In this document: positions 1-5,626 of the stretch, in pieces
Layout: each line of letters begins with the position of its first letter
Position numbering within the stretch: the first letter of the stretch is position 1
NCBI GenBank assembly: GCA_022706175.1
Contig: JAKJDB010000206.1
Span: forward strand, 1-5,626
DNA length: 5,626 nucleotides
Direction: 5' to 3'
Origin: Candidatus Zhuqueibacterota bacterium
GTDB lineage: Bacteria; KSB1; UBA2214
The notes under the pieces: generated by a model
The model's database searches: none
The model's input: the letters and a program-made list of their open reading frames with translations, nothing else
Told to the model about the DNA's origin: nothing
Translations under genes and position numbers: made by a program

Positions 1-1
1 G

Positions 2-223
2 ACCCGCCGCGATGTGGTTAAGACGGTGATCGGGCTGGCGTTGCTGGAAAACGGCGTGCATCTGGTGTTGCTGGCCCTGGCGCCTCAGCTCAAAGAGACC
101 ACGATGATCGGCATTTTAACCAATGTGGTGGCTGTCGTTTTTCTGTTGCTCTATCTCAGCACGCAAATCTATCATGTGTTCGGAACCACGGATTCAGCCC
201 GGTTGTCGGAGTTAAAGAGATAA
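2..223 (+). CDS. hyfE: HyfE-like membrane subunit of a group 4 hydrogenase complex, C-terminal part (5' end outside window)
   Basis: The reading frame is open from base 2, so the gene begins before the window; 73 C-terminal residues and a TAA stop are visible. The GTG at 14 is internal, not a start. Seen: two hydrophobic helices, roughly bases 14-85 and 104-175, separated by an APQLKETT loop, then a polar tail ending in SARLSELKR. The first helix carries the LLENGVHL motif with a membrane glutamate. From family knowledge, this LLENG...APxL...LKR pattern resembles the C-terminus of HyfE, the NuoK/MrpC-related subunit of hydrogenase-4-type complexes. These subunits sit in the cytoplasmic membrane and contribute to the ion pathway. 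The downstream HyfF-like gene starts 10 bases after the stop, as in hyf operons. MrpC/MnhC is the main alternative, but the expected MrpC C-terminal motif is not seen. Confidence 0.75.
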   Translation, partial: TRRDVVKTVIGLALLENGVHLVLLALAPQLKETTMIGILTNVVAVVFLLLYLSTQIYHVFGTTDSARLSELKR

Positions 224-233
224 CGAGGTTTTC

Positions 234-1739
234 ATGCCAACGGCCCATTCTTCGTTGTTGCCTTTACTGTTGATCCTGCTGCCGATCTGCGGCGCACTGT
301 TTACGGTGCTGTTCGGCTGGGTTAAAATCAAGAACGCGCGGGAGATCAACACGCTGGTGATTCTGGCCGTGCAGCTTTACGGCACTCTGCGTCTCGCACG
401 GCTGGTGTTCAACGGCCGTGTGGTCCATTGCCTGGGCAACGCCATTTGCATCGACGGCCTGAGCGCTCTCATGGTGATTCTGGTCAACGCGCTGGTGTTT
501 CTGGTGGCGCTCTATTCGGTCCGTTATATGCAGCACGAGGTGGCGGCCGGCGTGATCAGCGACGGCCGTCTGACGCTCTATTACAGTCTGCTGCTGCTGT
601 TCACCGGCACCATGAACTGGACGGTTACCACGAATCATCTGGTGATGCTCTATGTGGCCATGGAAGCTTCCACTCTGGCCACAGCGTTGCTGGTGGCGTT
701 CTACCGCAACCGACCCTCTTTGGAAGCGGGTTTTAAATACGTCCTGCTGGTGGTGGTGGGCATGACCTTCGCGCTGTTCGGCGTAGTGTTGATGTTCGCC
801 GCCGCGCACCCGCATCTGGGTTCTGCGGGTCTGTTGATCTCTGAGGTGGGGCGCATTGCTGCGGTGATTCCGAAAAACATCGCTCTTTTGGCCATAGCCT
901 TCTTGACCGTAGGATTTGCCACCAAAGCGGGCCTGGTGCCTTTTCACGCTTGGTTGCCCGACGCCCATTCAGAGGCGCCGGCGCCCATCAGCGCCCTGCT
1001 CTCCGGCCTAATCATCAAGCTCGGCGCCTACGCGTTGACGCGCACGGTTACGATCTTTGCGCCGACCTACCACGCCATCGTGGTTTTCATCGCCATTCTC
1101 AGCACCTTGAGCATGGTCGTGGGCATCGTCATGGCGCTGGCGCAGGATGATTTGAAGCGGATGCTGGCCTTCAGCAGCGTCAGCCAGATCAGTTATGTTT
1201 TTGAGGGATTGGGCCTGGGCACCTATCTGGGCATCTATGGTGGGCTTTTTCACCTGGTGAACCATACGATCATCAAGGCGTTGTTGTTTCTCAGCGTCGG
1301 CGCCCTGATGTACGCGAACCGTGGTCGTCGGCGCATTTCCGAACTGGCCGGTGTGGGCAAACAAATGCCGATCACGGCTTTTTGTTTCATCGTCGGCGCG
1401 CTGGCCATCAGCGGCCTGCCGCCGTTGAACGGTTTTGCCAGCAAGTTCACTCTCTTTCTTGCCATCGGTGAGGCCGGGCTCTACTGGGCGCTGGCCCTGT
1501 CGTTGTTCACCGGATTGTTGACGCTGGCCTGTCTGATGCGGGCCGCCTACCTGGTGTTTTGGAAAACCGGCGACGGCGGAGCCGTGCAGCCGGTCAAAGA
1601 GGTCCCCTGGTGGATGTCTGTGGTTATGCTGATTCTGGCCGGGCTGTGTCTGCTGATCGGGCTGTATCCAAACCTTCTCTATCCGGTTCTGCACCAGGCG
1701 ACCAACGCGGTGCTGGCGATTTGGAGCGTGGGGCGGTAG
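234..1739 (+). CDS. hyfF: HyfF/NuoM-like proton-translocating membrane subunit
   Basis: This is a 501-residue, strongly hydrophobic protein of the size usual for HyfF/NuoM/MrpD antiporter-like subunits (about 14 helices). These subunits move ions across the cytoplasmic membrane, driven by electron transfer in the peripheral arm. Charged membrane residues expected of the family are visible: E144 (YVAMEAST), K231 and H238 in KAGLVPFHAWLPDAH, K262 (LIIKLGAY), H340 and H344 (FHLVNHT), and K404 in GLPPLNGFASK. Their positions track closely the functional residues of E. coli NuoM; K404 replaces the Glu of NuoM, as in many HyfF/MrpD-type proteins. The ATG start is preceded by GAGG (225-228) at 5-base spacing. 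The gene lies 10 bases after the hyfE-like stop, and the hyfI-like gene follows. Family membership is firm. The choice of HyfF over MrpD or NuoM rests on the hyfE- and hyfI-like neighbours. Confidence 0.9.
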   Translation: MPTAHSSLLPLLLILLPICGALFTVLFGWVKIKNAREINTLVILAVQLYGTLRLARLVFNGRVVHCLGNAICIDGLSALMVILVNALVFLVALYSVRYMQHEVAAGVISDGRLTLYYSLLLLFTGTMNWTVTTNHLVMLYVAMEASTLATALLVAFYRNRPSLEAGFKYVLLVVVGMTFALFGVVLMFAAAHPHLGSAGLLISEVGRIAAVIPKNIALLAIAFLTVGFATKAGLVPFHAWLPDAHSEAPAPISALLSGLIIKLGAYALTRTVTIFAPTYHAIVVFIAILSTLSMVVGIVMALAQDDLKRMLAFSSVSQISYVFEGLGLGTYLGIYGGLFHLVNHTIIKALLFLSVGALMYANRGRRRISELAGVGKQMPITAFCFIVGALAISGLPPLNGFASKFTLFLAIGEAGLYWALALSLFTGLLTLACLMRAAYLVFWKTGDGGAVQPVKEVPWWMSVVMLILAGLCLLIGLYPNLLYPVLHQATNAVLAIWSVGR

Positions 1740-1765
1740 GCTGGAGGGACCCCACCGGTTTTTTT
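1734..1765 (+). terminator. Possible weak intrinsic terminator or attenuator after hyfF-like gene
   Basis: CGGT (1734-1737) can pair with ACCG (1754-1757), with GG/CC pairs continuing inside after a one-base bulge. An overlapping alternative pairs GTGGGG (1728-1733) with CCCCAC (1750-1755). A run of seven T (1759-1765) follows at once. The hairpin covers the hyfF stop codon and lies before hyfI. The stem is short and imperfect, so partial termination or no effect are both possible. It would lower hyfI and downstream expression relative to hyfF. Confidence 0.25.
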
Positions 1766-1773
1766 GACGACAT

Positions 1774-1777
1774 GAGG
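1774..1777 (+). promoter_or_regulatory. Ribosome binding site choosing the hyfI start
   Basis: GAGG lies 6 bases before the ATG at 1784. The in-frame ATG at 1772 has only a GGAGG at 1743-1747, 24 bases away, so the 1784 start is preferred. The difference is four residues. Confidence 0.5.
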
Positions 1778-1783
1778 CGTATC

Positions 1784-2299
1784 ATGCTGAAAAATCTGGC
1801 CACCAAAGCTTTTCCCAAGTCCTTGTGGGTCTACCACACCAACTGTGCGGCCTGCAACGGCTGCGACATCGAGATCATCAATGTGCTCACGCCCTATTAT
1901 GACGCGGAACGGTTCGGCATCAAGCTGGTGGGCTCGCCGCGCCATGCCGACGTGCTGCTGGTGACCGGCGGCGTGAGCCGGCAAATCGCGCCGGCTCTGC
2001 GCCGGCTCTTTCGCGCCACGCCCAATCCCAAGCTGGTTTTCGCCATCGGCTCCTGCGCCTGTGGCGGCGATGTGTTTTACGACAGCTATAACATGTACGG
2101 CGGTGTTGATAAGGTCATTCCGGTCAATTTTTACGTGCCCGGATGTCCGCCACGGCCAGAGGCGATTTTATACGGCGTGGCCGTGGCGCTGGGTCTGGCG
2201 CCCAAACAGGTTTCCGCCAAAAAGAAAGAGGATCTACCCCTTTTTGAAGAGGATGCGCTGCCCATGATCTCTCCGGCCGGAACGGCACGGTCTGAATAA
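1784..2299 (+). CDS. hyfI: HyfI/NuoB-like small subunit of group 4 [NiFe]-hydrogenase-type complex
   Basis: This is a 171-residue soluble protein. It carries NCAACNGCDIE (C21, C24, C27), then GSCACGGD (C91, C93) and VPGCPPRPE (C121). C24, C27, C91 and C121 match the four ligands of the [4Fe-4S] cluster next to the catalytic subunit in the NuoB family. The CNGC spacing, instead of the tandem CC of complex I, is typical of group 4 hydrogenase small subunits (HyfI, HycG, EchC, MbhJ). The role is electron transfer between ferredoxin-side clusters and the [NiFe] site at the cytoplasmic face of the membrane complex. Residues 140-171 form a charged tail (KKKEDLPLFEED) beyond the conserved fold. The gene is 44 bases after the hyfF-like gene. 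A hyfG or NuoC/D-like large subunit does not follow; the next gene is a regulator. Assignment to the family is firm, but the exact complex (Hyf, Ech, Mbh or a non-hydrogenase relative) is not decided here. Confidence 0.88.
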   Translation: MLKNLATKAFPKSLWVYHTNCAACNGCDIEIINVLTPYYDAERFGIKLVGSPRHADVLLVTGGVSRQIAPALRRLFRATPNPKLVFAIGSCACGGDVFYDSYNMYGGVDKVIPVNFYVPGCPPRPEAILYGVAVALGLAPKQVSAKKKEDLPLFEEDALPMISPAGTARSE

Positions 2300-2311
2300 A
2301 GGCCGATCACG

Positions 2312-2339
2312 GGCGGTGTTTTAAGGGAAGGATACCGCC
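2312..2339 (+). promoter_or_regulatory. Hairpin presenting the Shine-Dalgarno in its loop, upstream of the kinase gene
   Basis: GGCGGTGT (2312-2319) pairs with ATACCGCC (2332-2339): seven Watson-Crick pairs and one G-U, closing a 12-base loop (2320-2331). The loop contains nearly all of the Shine-Dalgarno AAGGA (2328-2332), and the 3' arm ends at base 2339, directly against the start codon at 2340. Such a placement could tune ribosome entry or bind a regulator. No T-run follows, so it is not an intrinsic terminator. The pairing is seen directly; the regulatory role is inferred. Confidence 0.5.
2328..2332 (+). promoter_or_regulatory. Ribosome binding site supporting an ATT start at 2340
   Basis: AAGGA is followed by seven bases and then ATT at 2340. 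An in-frame stop TAA at 2322-2324 means translation must begin after 2324. No ATG, GTG or TTG occurs in frame before the first conserved cysteine codon (2370). This site therefore decides the start of the kinase gene. Confidence 0.6.
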
Positions 2340-4298
2340 ATTCCCGTCGTTGAAACCATCAAAGATCGTTGCCGGCGTTGCTACTCGTGCATCCGTAATT
2401 GCCCGGCCAAAGCCATCCGGATCGAACGCGGTCAGGCTATGGTCATTCAGGAGCGTTGCATCGGATGCGGCCGTTGCGTGCGCGTGTGTGCGCAAAAGGC
2501 GAAGAAAATCGAAAGCGGTGTGGAACGGACTGCGCAGTTCCTGCAGAGCGGTGAACCGGTGTATGCGATTTTAGCGCCCTCGTTTCCGGCTGCCTATCCG
2601 GAGGCCAGGGCGGAGCAGATCGTGGCGGCGGTGGCGGCCGCGGGGTTCAGCAAGGTGTTCTCCGTCGCCGTGGGCGCGGATCTGGTGGCGCGGGCGTTTC
2701 GTGAGCTTTATGAGAAACAAACCTACGCCACGCTGATCACCACCTCCTGCCCGGCGGTGGTCAGCTACATAGAAAAACACCAACCATCCCTGCTGCTGTT
2801 CACCGCGCCGATCGTATCGCCGATGATCGCGACCGGGCGTTTACTTCGCACTATGTATTCCTTCACCGGCCCCATCGTCTTTATCGGTCCGTGCATTGCA
2901 AAAAAGAAGGAGAAGAACGATCCCAAAGTCAGCGGAGTGATCGATGAGGTGCTGACGTTTCACGAGCTGAACCAGCTGCTGGAGATGAAACGAATACTGA
3001 TCGCCGAGCAAGGCGAACGAGAATTGGATCGTCCTTGGCCGCAGCTGGGCAGCATCTTTCCGGTCTCCGGCGGGCTGTTGCGCAGCACGGAGCTGGCCCA
3101 TGATCTGTTGAGCAACGAGGTGATTATAGCCGAAGGTCCGGAGCGGGTGCTGGAGGTGTTGCGGCATGTGGAGCAGGGAACGATGGAGGCTCGCATCCTC
3201 GATCTTTTGTTCTGTCAGGGATGCATCGACGGTCCGGCGATGAACAGCGGTCTTTCGGTCTATCTGCGCAAGGATATCGTTGCCAATTACTGTCGCAGAT
3301 GGCTGGATAAAAAGGATTCGACGCCGGCGGACGAAACGGTCGACATGACGCGTCGGTTTACGCGCGAAGCGCACTACTTGCCCCTGCCGTCCGAAGAGGA
3401 TATCGCCAAAATTTTTCTCCAAATCGACAAGCACAATCCTTCAGACGAGCTCAATTGCGGGGCCTGCGGCTATGCCAGCTGCCGTGAAAAGGCCATTGCG
3501 GTGTATCAGGGCCGCGCCGAAGTGGAGATGTGTCTGCCGTTTTTAATCGATCGGCTGGAAAAGATGAACCGGGAGGTTTTGGAAGCCCAGGAGCGGCTGA
3601 TCCACGCCGCGCGGTTGACCTCCATGGGCGAGGTGGCGGCGGGCGTGGCGCACGAGATCAACAATCCCGTGGCCGGAGTGCTCAACTATGTCAAGCTGAT
3701 GAAGAAAAAAGTGCAGGAGCAGCTGCCGGAACCGACGCTCTCCGGCATCCTGCGCTATCTGGATATTATGGAGACCGAGATGCGCCGAGTCTCCGAGATC
3801 GTCAAAGAGCTGCTTGATTTCGCCCGTCCGACCGATCCGGATGTGACCCGGATATCGGTAACCGAATTGATCAAGAAATCGCTTTTTCTTTTGAGCCATC
3901 AGTTCGAGCTGCAGAACATTCACATCACCGAAACGTATCCGGAGCCCGATGAGTTTATCCAAGCGGACCTGAAACAGATGCAGCAGGTGTTGTTGAATAT
4001 TCTGATCAACGCGGCGCAGGCGATGCCGAAAGGAGGCGCGCTGTTCGTACGCAGCCGGCCGAGAGGCGTCGAGCAGGTGGAGATAGAAATTCAGGACACC
4101 GGCGAGGGCATTCCCAGGGAAAATCTGGGAAAAATATTCGATCCGTTTTTTACCACCAAATTGGAAAAAAAAGGCACCGGGCTCGGCCTTTCGGTGGTTT
4201 ACAGCATCGTCGTCAAGCATCATGGGACGATCCATGTGCAGAGCCAGGTTTCGGCCGGCACGACGTTCACGCTCCGGCTGCCGCGGGCGGCCGTCTGA
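2340..4298 (+). CDS. Soluble histidine kinase with [FeFe]-hydrogenase-like (H-domain) sensory input
   Basis: This is a 652-residue protein counted from the ATT start. Order: two ferredoxin-type motifs (C11, C14, C17, C21 and C40, C43, C46, C50); an H-domain like the [FeFe]-hydrogenase large subunit C-terminal region (about 70-330); an RnfB-type Fe-S domain with spacing Cx2Cx4Cx16C (C373, C376, C381, C398); a helical link; HisKA with H438 in HEINNP; and a HATPase with N553/N557, DTGEGI (from D586), FDPFFTTK and GTGLGL (from G612). No membrane helix, signal peptide or PAS domain is visible, so it is cytoplasmic. H-domain motifs are TTSCP (C137), GPCIAKKKE (C185) and FCQGC (C292, C295). The four cluster cysteines can be matched, but the proton-shuttle Cys is Ser136 and the third motif is one residue shorter than in catalytic enzymes. 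This architecture resembles the kinase-linked sensory group C [FeFe]-hydrogenases (HydS). The likely role is H2 or redox sensing with phosphotransfer to the adjacent response regulator. An ATG at 2439 would delete the first cluster motif, which the paralogue at 4868 keeps, so it is rejected. Confidence 0.88.
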   Translation: MPVVETIKDRCRRCYSCIRNCPAKAIRIERGQAMVIQERCIGCGRCVRVCAQKAKKIESGVERTAQFLQSGEPVYAILAPSFPAAYPEARAEQIVAAVAAAGFSKVFSVAVGADLVARAFRELYEKQTYATLITTSCPAVVSYIEKHQPSLLLFTAPIVSPMIATGRLLRTMYSFTGPIVFIGPCIAKKKEKNDPKVSGVIDEVLTFHELNQLLEMKRILIAEQGERELDRPWPQLGSIFPVSGGLLRSTELAHDLLSNEVIIAEGPERVLEVLRHVEQGTMEARILDLLFCQGCIDGPAMNSGLSVYLRKDIVANYCRRWLDKKDSTPADETVDMTRRFTREAHYLPLPSEEDIAKIFLQIDKHNPSDELNCGACGYASCREKAIAVYQGRAEVEMCLPFLIDRLEKMNREVLEAQERLIHAARLTSMGEVAAGVAHEINNPVAGVLNYVKLMKKKVQEQLPEPTLSGILRYLDIMETEMRRVSEIVKELLDFARPTDPDVTRISVTELIKKSLFLLSHQFELQNIHITETYPEPDEFIQADLKQMQQVLLNILINAAQAMPKGGALFVRSRPRGVEQVEIEIQDTGEGIPRENLGKIFDPFFTTKLEKKGTGLGLSVVYSIVVKHHGTIHVQSQVSAGTTFTLRLPRAAV

Positions 4299-4347
4299 GG
4301 CTGTTGGCCGGGCGTTTGCGGACCGCCTGCGGAATTGAGAGAAACCC

Positions 4348-4354
4348 AAGGAGG
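4348..4354 (+). promoter_or_regulatory. Ribosome binding site of the response regulator
   Basis: AAGGAGG, a near-perfect Shine-Dalgarno, stands 10 bases before the ATG at 4365. It selects that start over the in-frame TTG at 4335, which would place this site inside the coding region and add ten residues ahead of the receiver fold. Confidence 0.7.
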
Positions 4355-4364
4355 ACCTTCGATC

Positions 4365-4856
4365 ATGTCAAAAGAGGATATCGTACTCATCGTCGACGAT
4401 GAAAAAGTGATGCGCGATTCACTGGTCGAATGGCTGCAGGAGGACGGGTTCGGCGTCGCCGCCGCCGAGTCGGGAATGGAGGCGCTGCAGATGCTCGATC
4501 AGGTCGATCCGACCGTGATCGTGGCGGACATCAAAATGCCGGGCATGGATGGCATCACGCTGGTGCGCAAGCTCAAAGAACGGCGACCGGGATTGCCGAT
4601 CGTCATGATCACCGCCTTCGCCACCGTTGAAAACGCGGTGCAATCGATGAAGGAGGGCGCCTACGATTTCATCACCAAGCCGTTTCCGCCGGAAAAGCTT
4701 TCGCATGTGTTGCGCCATGTCATCGAGCATCAGCACCTGTTGCGCGAAAACCTGCTGCTGCGCAAGGAAAATCGTCATGTGATGCAGATGGTGATCACCA
4801 CCCTGGTGGTTTTTGTCGTGCTGTTGTTCGTTCTTTATTTTATTTTTGCCAAATAG
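4365..4856 (+). CDS. Response regulator: NtrC-like receiver with C-terminal transmembrane anchor, no DNA-binding domain
   Basis: This is a 163-residue protein. The receiver domain (about 5-122) has the acidic pair D11/D12 in VDDEK, phospho-acceptor D55 in ADIKMPGMDG, T83 in MITAFAT and K105 in DFITKPF: a complete active site. Residues 121-138 form a charged, leucine-rich helix (HLLRENLLLRKENR), like the linker that joins receiver to AAA+ domain in NtrC-type regulators. Here the AAA+ and HTH domains are missing. Instead, residues 143-162 (VITTLVVFVVLLFVLYFIFA) form one strongly hydrophobic helix, and the protein ends one residue later with Lys. Seen: receiver, coiled-coil-like helix, single tail anchor. 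Inferred: the receiver faces the cytoplasm, is tethered to the membrane and is phosphorylated by the H-domain kinase encoded 66 bases upstream. Its output would be protein-protein contact at the membrane, possibly with the Hyf-like complex. It is not a frameshifted remnant as far as visible, since the stop closely follows a clean helix and the next gene begins 11 bases later. Confidence 0.9.
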   Translation: MSKEDIVLIVDDEKVMRDSLVEWLQEDGFGVAAAESGMEALQMLDQVDPTVIVADIKMPGMDGITLVRKLKERRPGLPIVMITAFATVENAVQSMKEGAYDFITKPFPPEKLSHVLRHVIEHQHLLRENLLLRKENRHVMQMVITTLVVFVVLLFVLYFIFAK

Positions 4857-4867
4857 AATGTGCGTGC

Positions 4868-5626
4868 ATGCAGCAAATTGTCACTACAATCGAAACGCGG
4901 TGCAAACGCTGTTACTCCTGCGTTCGCCGGTGCCCGGCCAAAGCCATTCGCGTCGAGAATGGGCAGGCCAAGGTGATGGCCGAGCGCTGCATCGCGTGCG
5001 GTTATTGCGTCAAAGTGTGTCCGCAAAAAGCGAAAAAAATCCGCGACGGTATAACCCCGGTATGGAACATGCTGGCCGGCGAGCGACCGGTGATCGCCCT
5101 GCTGGCGCCGTCGTTTCCAGCCGCCTTTACCGAGGTGCGGCCGACCCAGATGGTTAAGAGCTTGCGCCGGTTGGGCTTCGCTCAAGTATGGGAGGTGGCG
5201 CTGGGCGCTGACGGCGTGGCGCAGCAATACGCCGAGCTGGTGCATCAGGATGTGATGCCCATGTTGATCAGTTCGCCCTGTCCGGCGGTGGTCAACTATA
5301 TTGAAAAATATTTTCCCGAGCTGGTGCTGGTTTTGGCCCCGGTGGTCTCGCCGATGATCGCGTTGGGACGTCTTCTTCGCCGCCGTGTCGGTCCCGACAG
5401 CCGCCTGGTGTTCATCGGTCCCTGCATCGCCAAAAAGAAAGAGATGATGGATCTTCAGGTGGCCGGCGTGATCGATGAAGTGCTGACCTACGAGGAGATC
5501 CTGCTCATGTTAGAGTCGGCGGAGATCGATCCGGCAGAACAGGAGGATGAGCCCTTCGACAATCCGGAGGCCGGTTTGGGACGGGCGTTTCCGCTCTCCG
5601 GCGGGCTGCTCGAGAGCGCCGCCCTG
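4868..5626 (+). CDS. Second ferredoxin plus [FeFe]-hydrogenase-like H-domain protein (3' end outside window)
   Basis: The frame is open from ATG 4868 to the last base: 253 residues with no stop. It begins MQQIVTTIETRC and has two ferredoxin-type motifs (C12, C15, C18, C22 and C41, C44, C47, C51), then an H-domain with [22 protein letters not shown] (C138) and [11 protein letters not shown] (C186), and ends within FPLSGGLLESAAL. By eye it matches the kinase input domain at about half of positions with few gaps, so the two are paralogues. The proton-shuttle position is Pro137, not Cys, and the GPC motif replaces MPC, so a sensory or otherwise atypical H-domain is more likely than a catalytic HydA. 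The third cysteine motif and any output domain (kinase, phosphatase or none) lie beyond the window. The start is 11 bases after the response regulator stop, without a clear Shine-Dalgarno, which suggests translational coupling. It may supply a second input to, or a counter-activity for, the same two-component pathway. Confidence 0.85.
   Translation, partial: MQQIVTTIETRCKRCYSCVRRCPAKAIRVENGQAKVMAERCIACGYCVKVCPQKAKKIRDGITPVWNMLAGERPVIALLAPSFPAAFTEVRPTQMVKSLRRLGFAQVWEVALGADGVAQQYAELVHQDVMPMLISSPCPAVVNYIEKYFPELVLVLAPVVSPMIALGRLLRRRVGPDSRLVFIGPCIAKKKEMMDLQVAGVIDEVLTYEEILLMLESAEIDPAEQEDEPFDNPEAGLGRAFPLSGGLLESAAL

Noticed and set aside
264..968. Long open frame on the - strand inside the hyfF-like gene
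   Set aside because: Its translation is rich in His, Gln and Arg with no domain motif, as expected for the antisense of a hydrophobic gene. The + strand protein has conserved family residues throughout.
1772..1774. Earlier in-frame ATG for the hyfI-like gene
   Set aside because: The nearest purine-rich site is 24 bases away, whereas the ATG at 1784 has GAGG at 6 bases.
2439..2441. ATG as start of the kinase gene
   Set aside because: It would remove the first four-cysteine motif, which the paralogue conserves. It lacks a well-spaced Shine-Dalgarno.
2340..4298. Calling this gene a catalytic [FeFe]-hydrogenase (hydA)
   Set aside because: The proton-shuttle Cys is Ser, the MPC and CxxGC motifs are altered, and the protein continues into a complete histidine kinase.
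4335..4337. TTG start for the response regulator
   Set aside because: The strong AAGGAGG at 4348-4354 serves the ATG at 4365, and the receiver fold begins just after that ATG.
3543..4349. 268-codon open frame on the - strand opposite the kinase domain
   Set aside because: It lies antisense to the HisKA/HATPase region, whose catalytic boxes are intact on the + strand. It has no recognisable motif or ribosome binding site.
4348..4359. AAGG/CCTT self-complementarity around the response regulator Shine-Dalgarno
   Set aside because: It has only four base pairs with a four-base loop, too weak to propose as a regulatory structure.
4827..4850. T-rich stretch near the end of the response regulator as a terminator
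   Set aside because: It encodes the hydrophobic anchor helix and has no preceding GC-rich stem. The next gene begins 11 bases after the stop.
4865..4872. Palindrome TGCATGCA overlapping the start of the second H-domain gene
   Set aside because: It is an eight-base palindrome, short enough to occur by chance, with no second copy or neighbouring operator-like sequence seen.

Overview
The window holds six genes, all on the + strand and tightly packed: gaps are 10 to 66 bases and no gene-free stretch is longer than that. They fall into two blocks that probably form one transcription unit. There is no rRNA, tRNA, insertion sequence or CRISPR. The organism is probably an anaerobic or fermentative bacterium with fairly high GC. 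The sequence contains no marker gene that would name the lineage, so I do not assign one.

Block 1 (2-2299) is the end of an operon for a membrane-bound complex of the complex I / group 4 [NiFe]-hydrogenase superfamily. It has the C-terminal part of a HyfE-like membrane subunit, a complete HyfF/NuoM-like proton-channel subunit, and a HyfI/NuoB-like small subunit with a CNGCDIE cluster motif. The large catalytic subunit (HyfG/NuoCD-like) does not lie next to hyfI as it usually does. It must be upstream of the window, elsewhere in the genome, or absent.

Block 2 (2312-5626) is a regulatory module. The first gene is a soluble histidine kinase whose input is an [FeFe]-hydrogenase-like H-domain preceded by two ferredoxin-type [4Fe-4S] motifs and followed by an RnfB-type four-cysteine Fe-S domain. 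The second is a short response regulator with an NtrC-like receiver and linker, but with a C-terminal transmembrane helix in place of the AAA+ and DNA-binding domains. The third is a second H-domain protein, paralogous to the kinase input, cut by the window end. Both H-domains lack the proton-shuttle cysteine of catalytic [FeFe]-hydrogenases, which suits a sensory (group C/D-like) role.

The kinase gene's translation start is unusual. In-frame evidence leaves an ATT codon at 2340 as the best start. Its Shine-Dalgarno sequence sits in the loop of an 8-bp hairpin whose 3' arm ends directly at that codon.

Working hypothesis (inference): the H-domain kinase reads H2 or the redox state of the ferredoxin pool and phosphorylates a membrane-tethered receiver. 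That receiver could act on the neighbouring membrane hydrogenase or another membrane target rather than on DNA.
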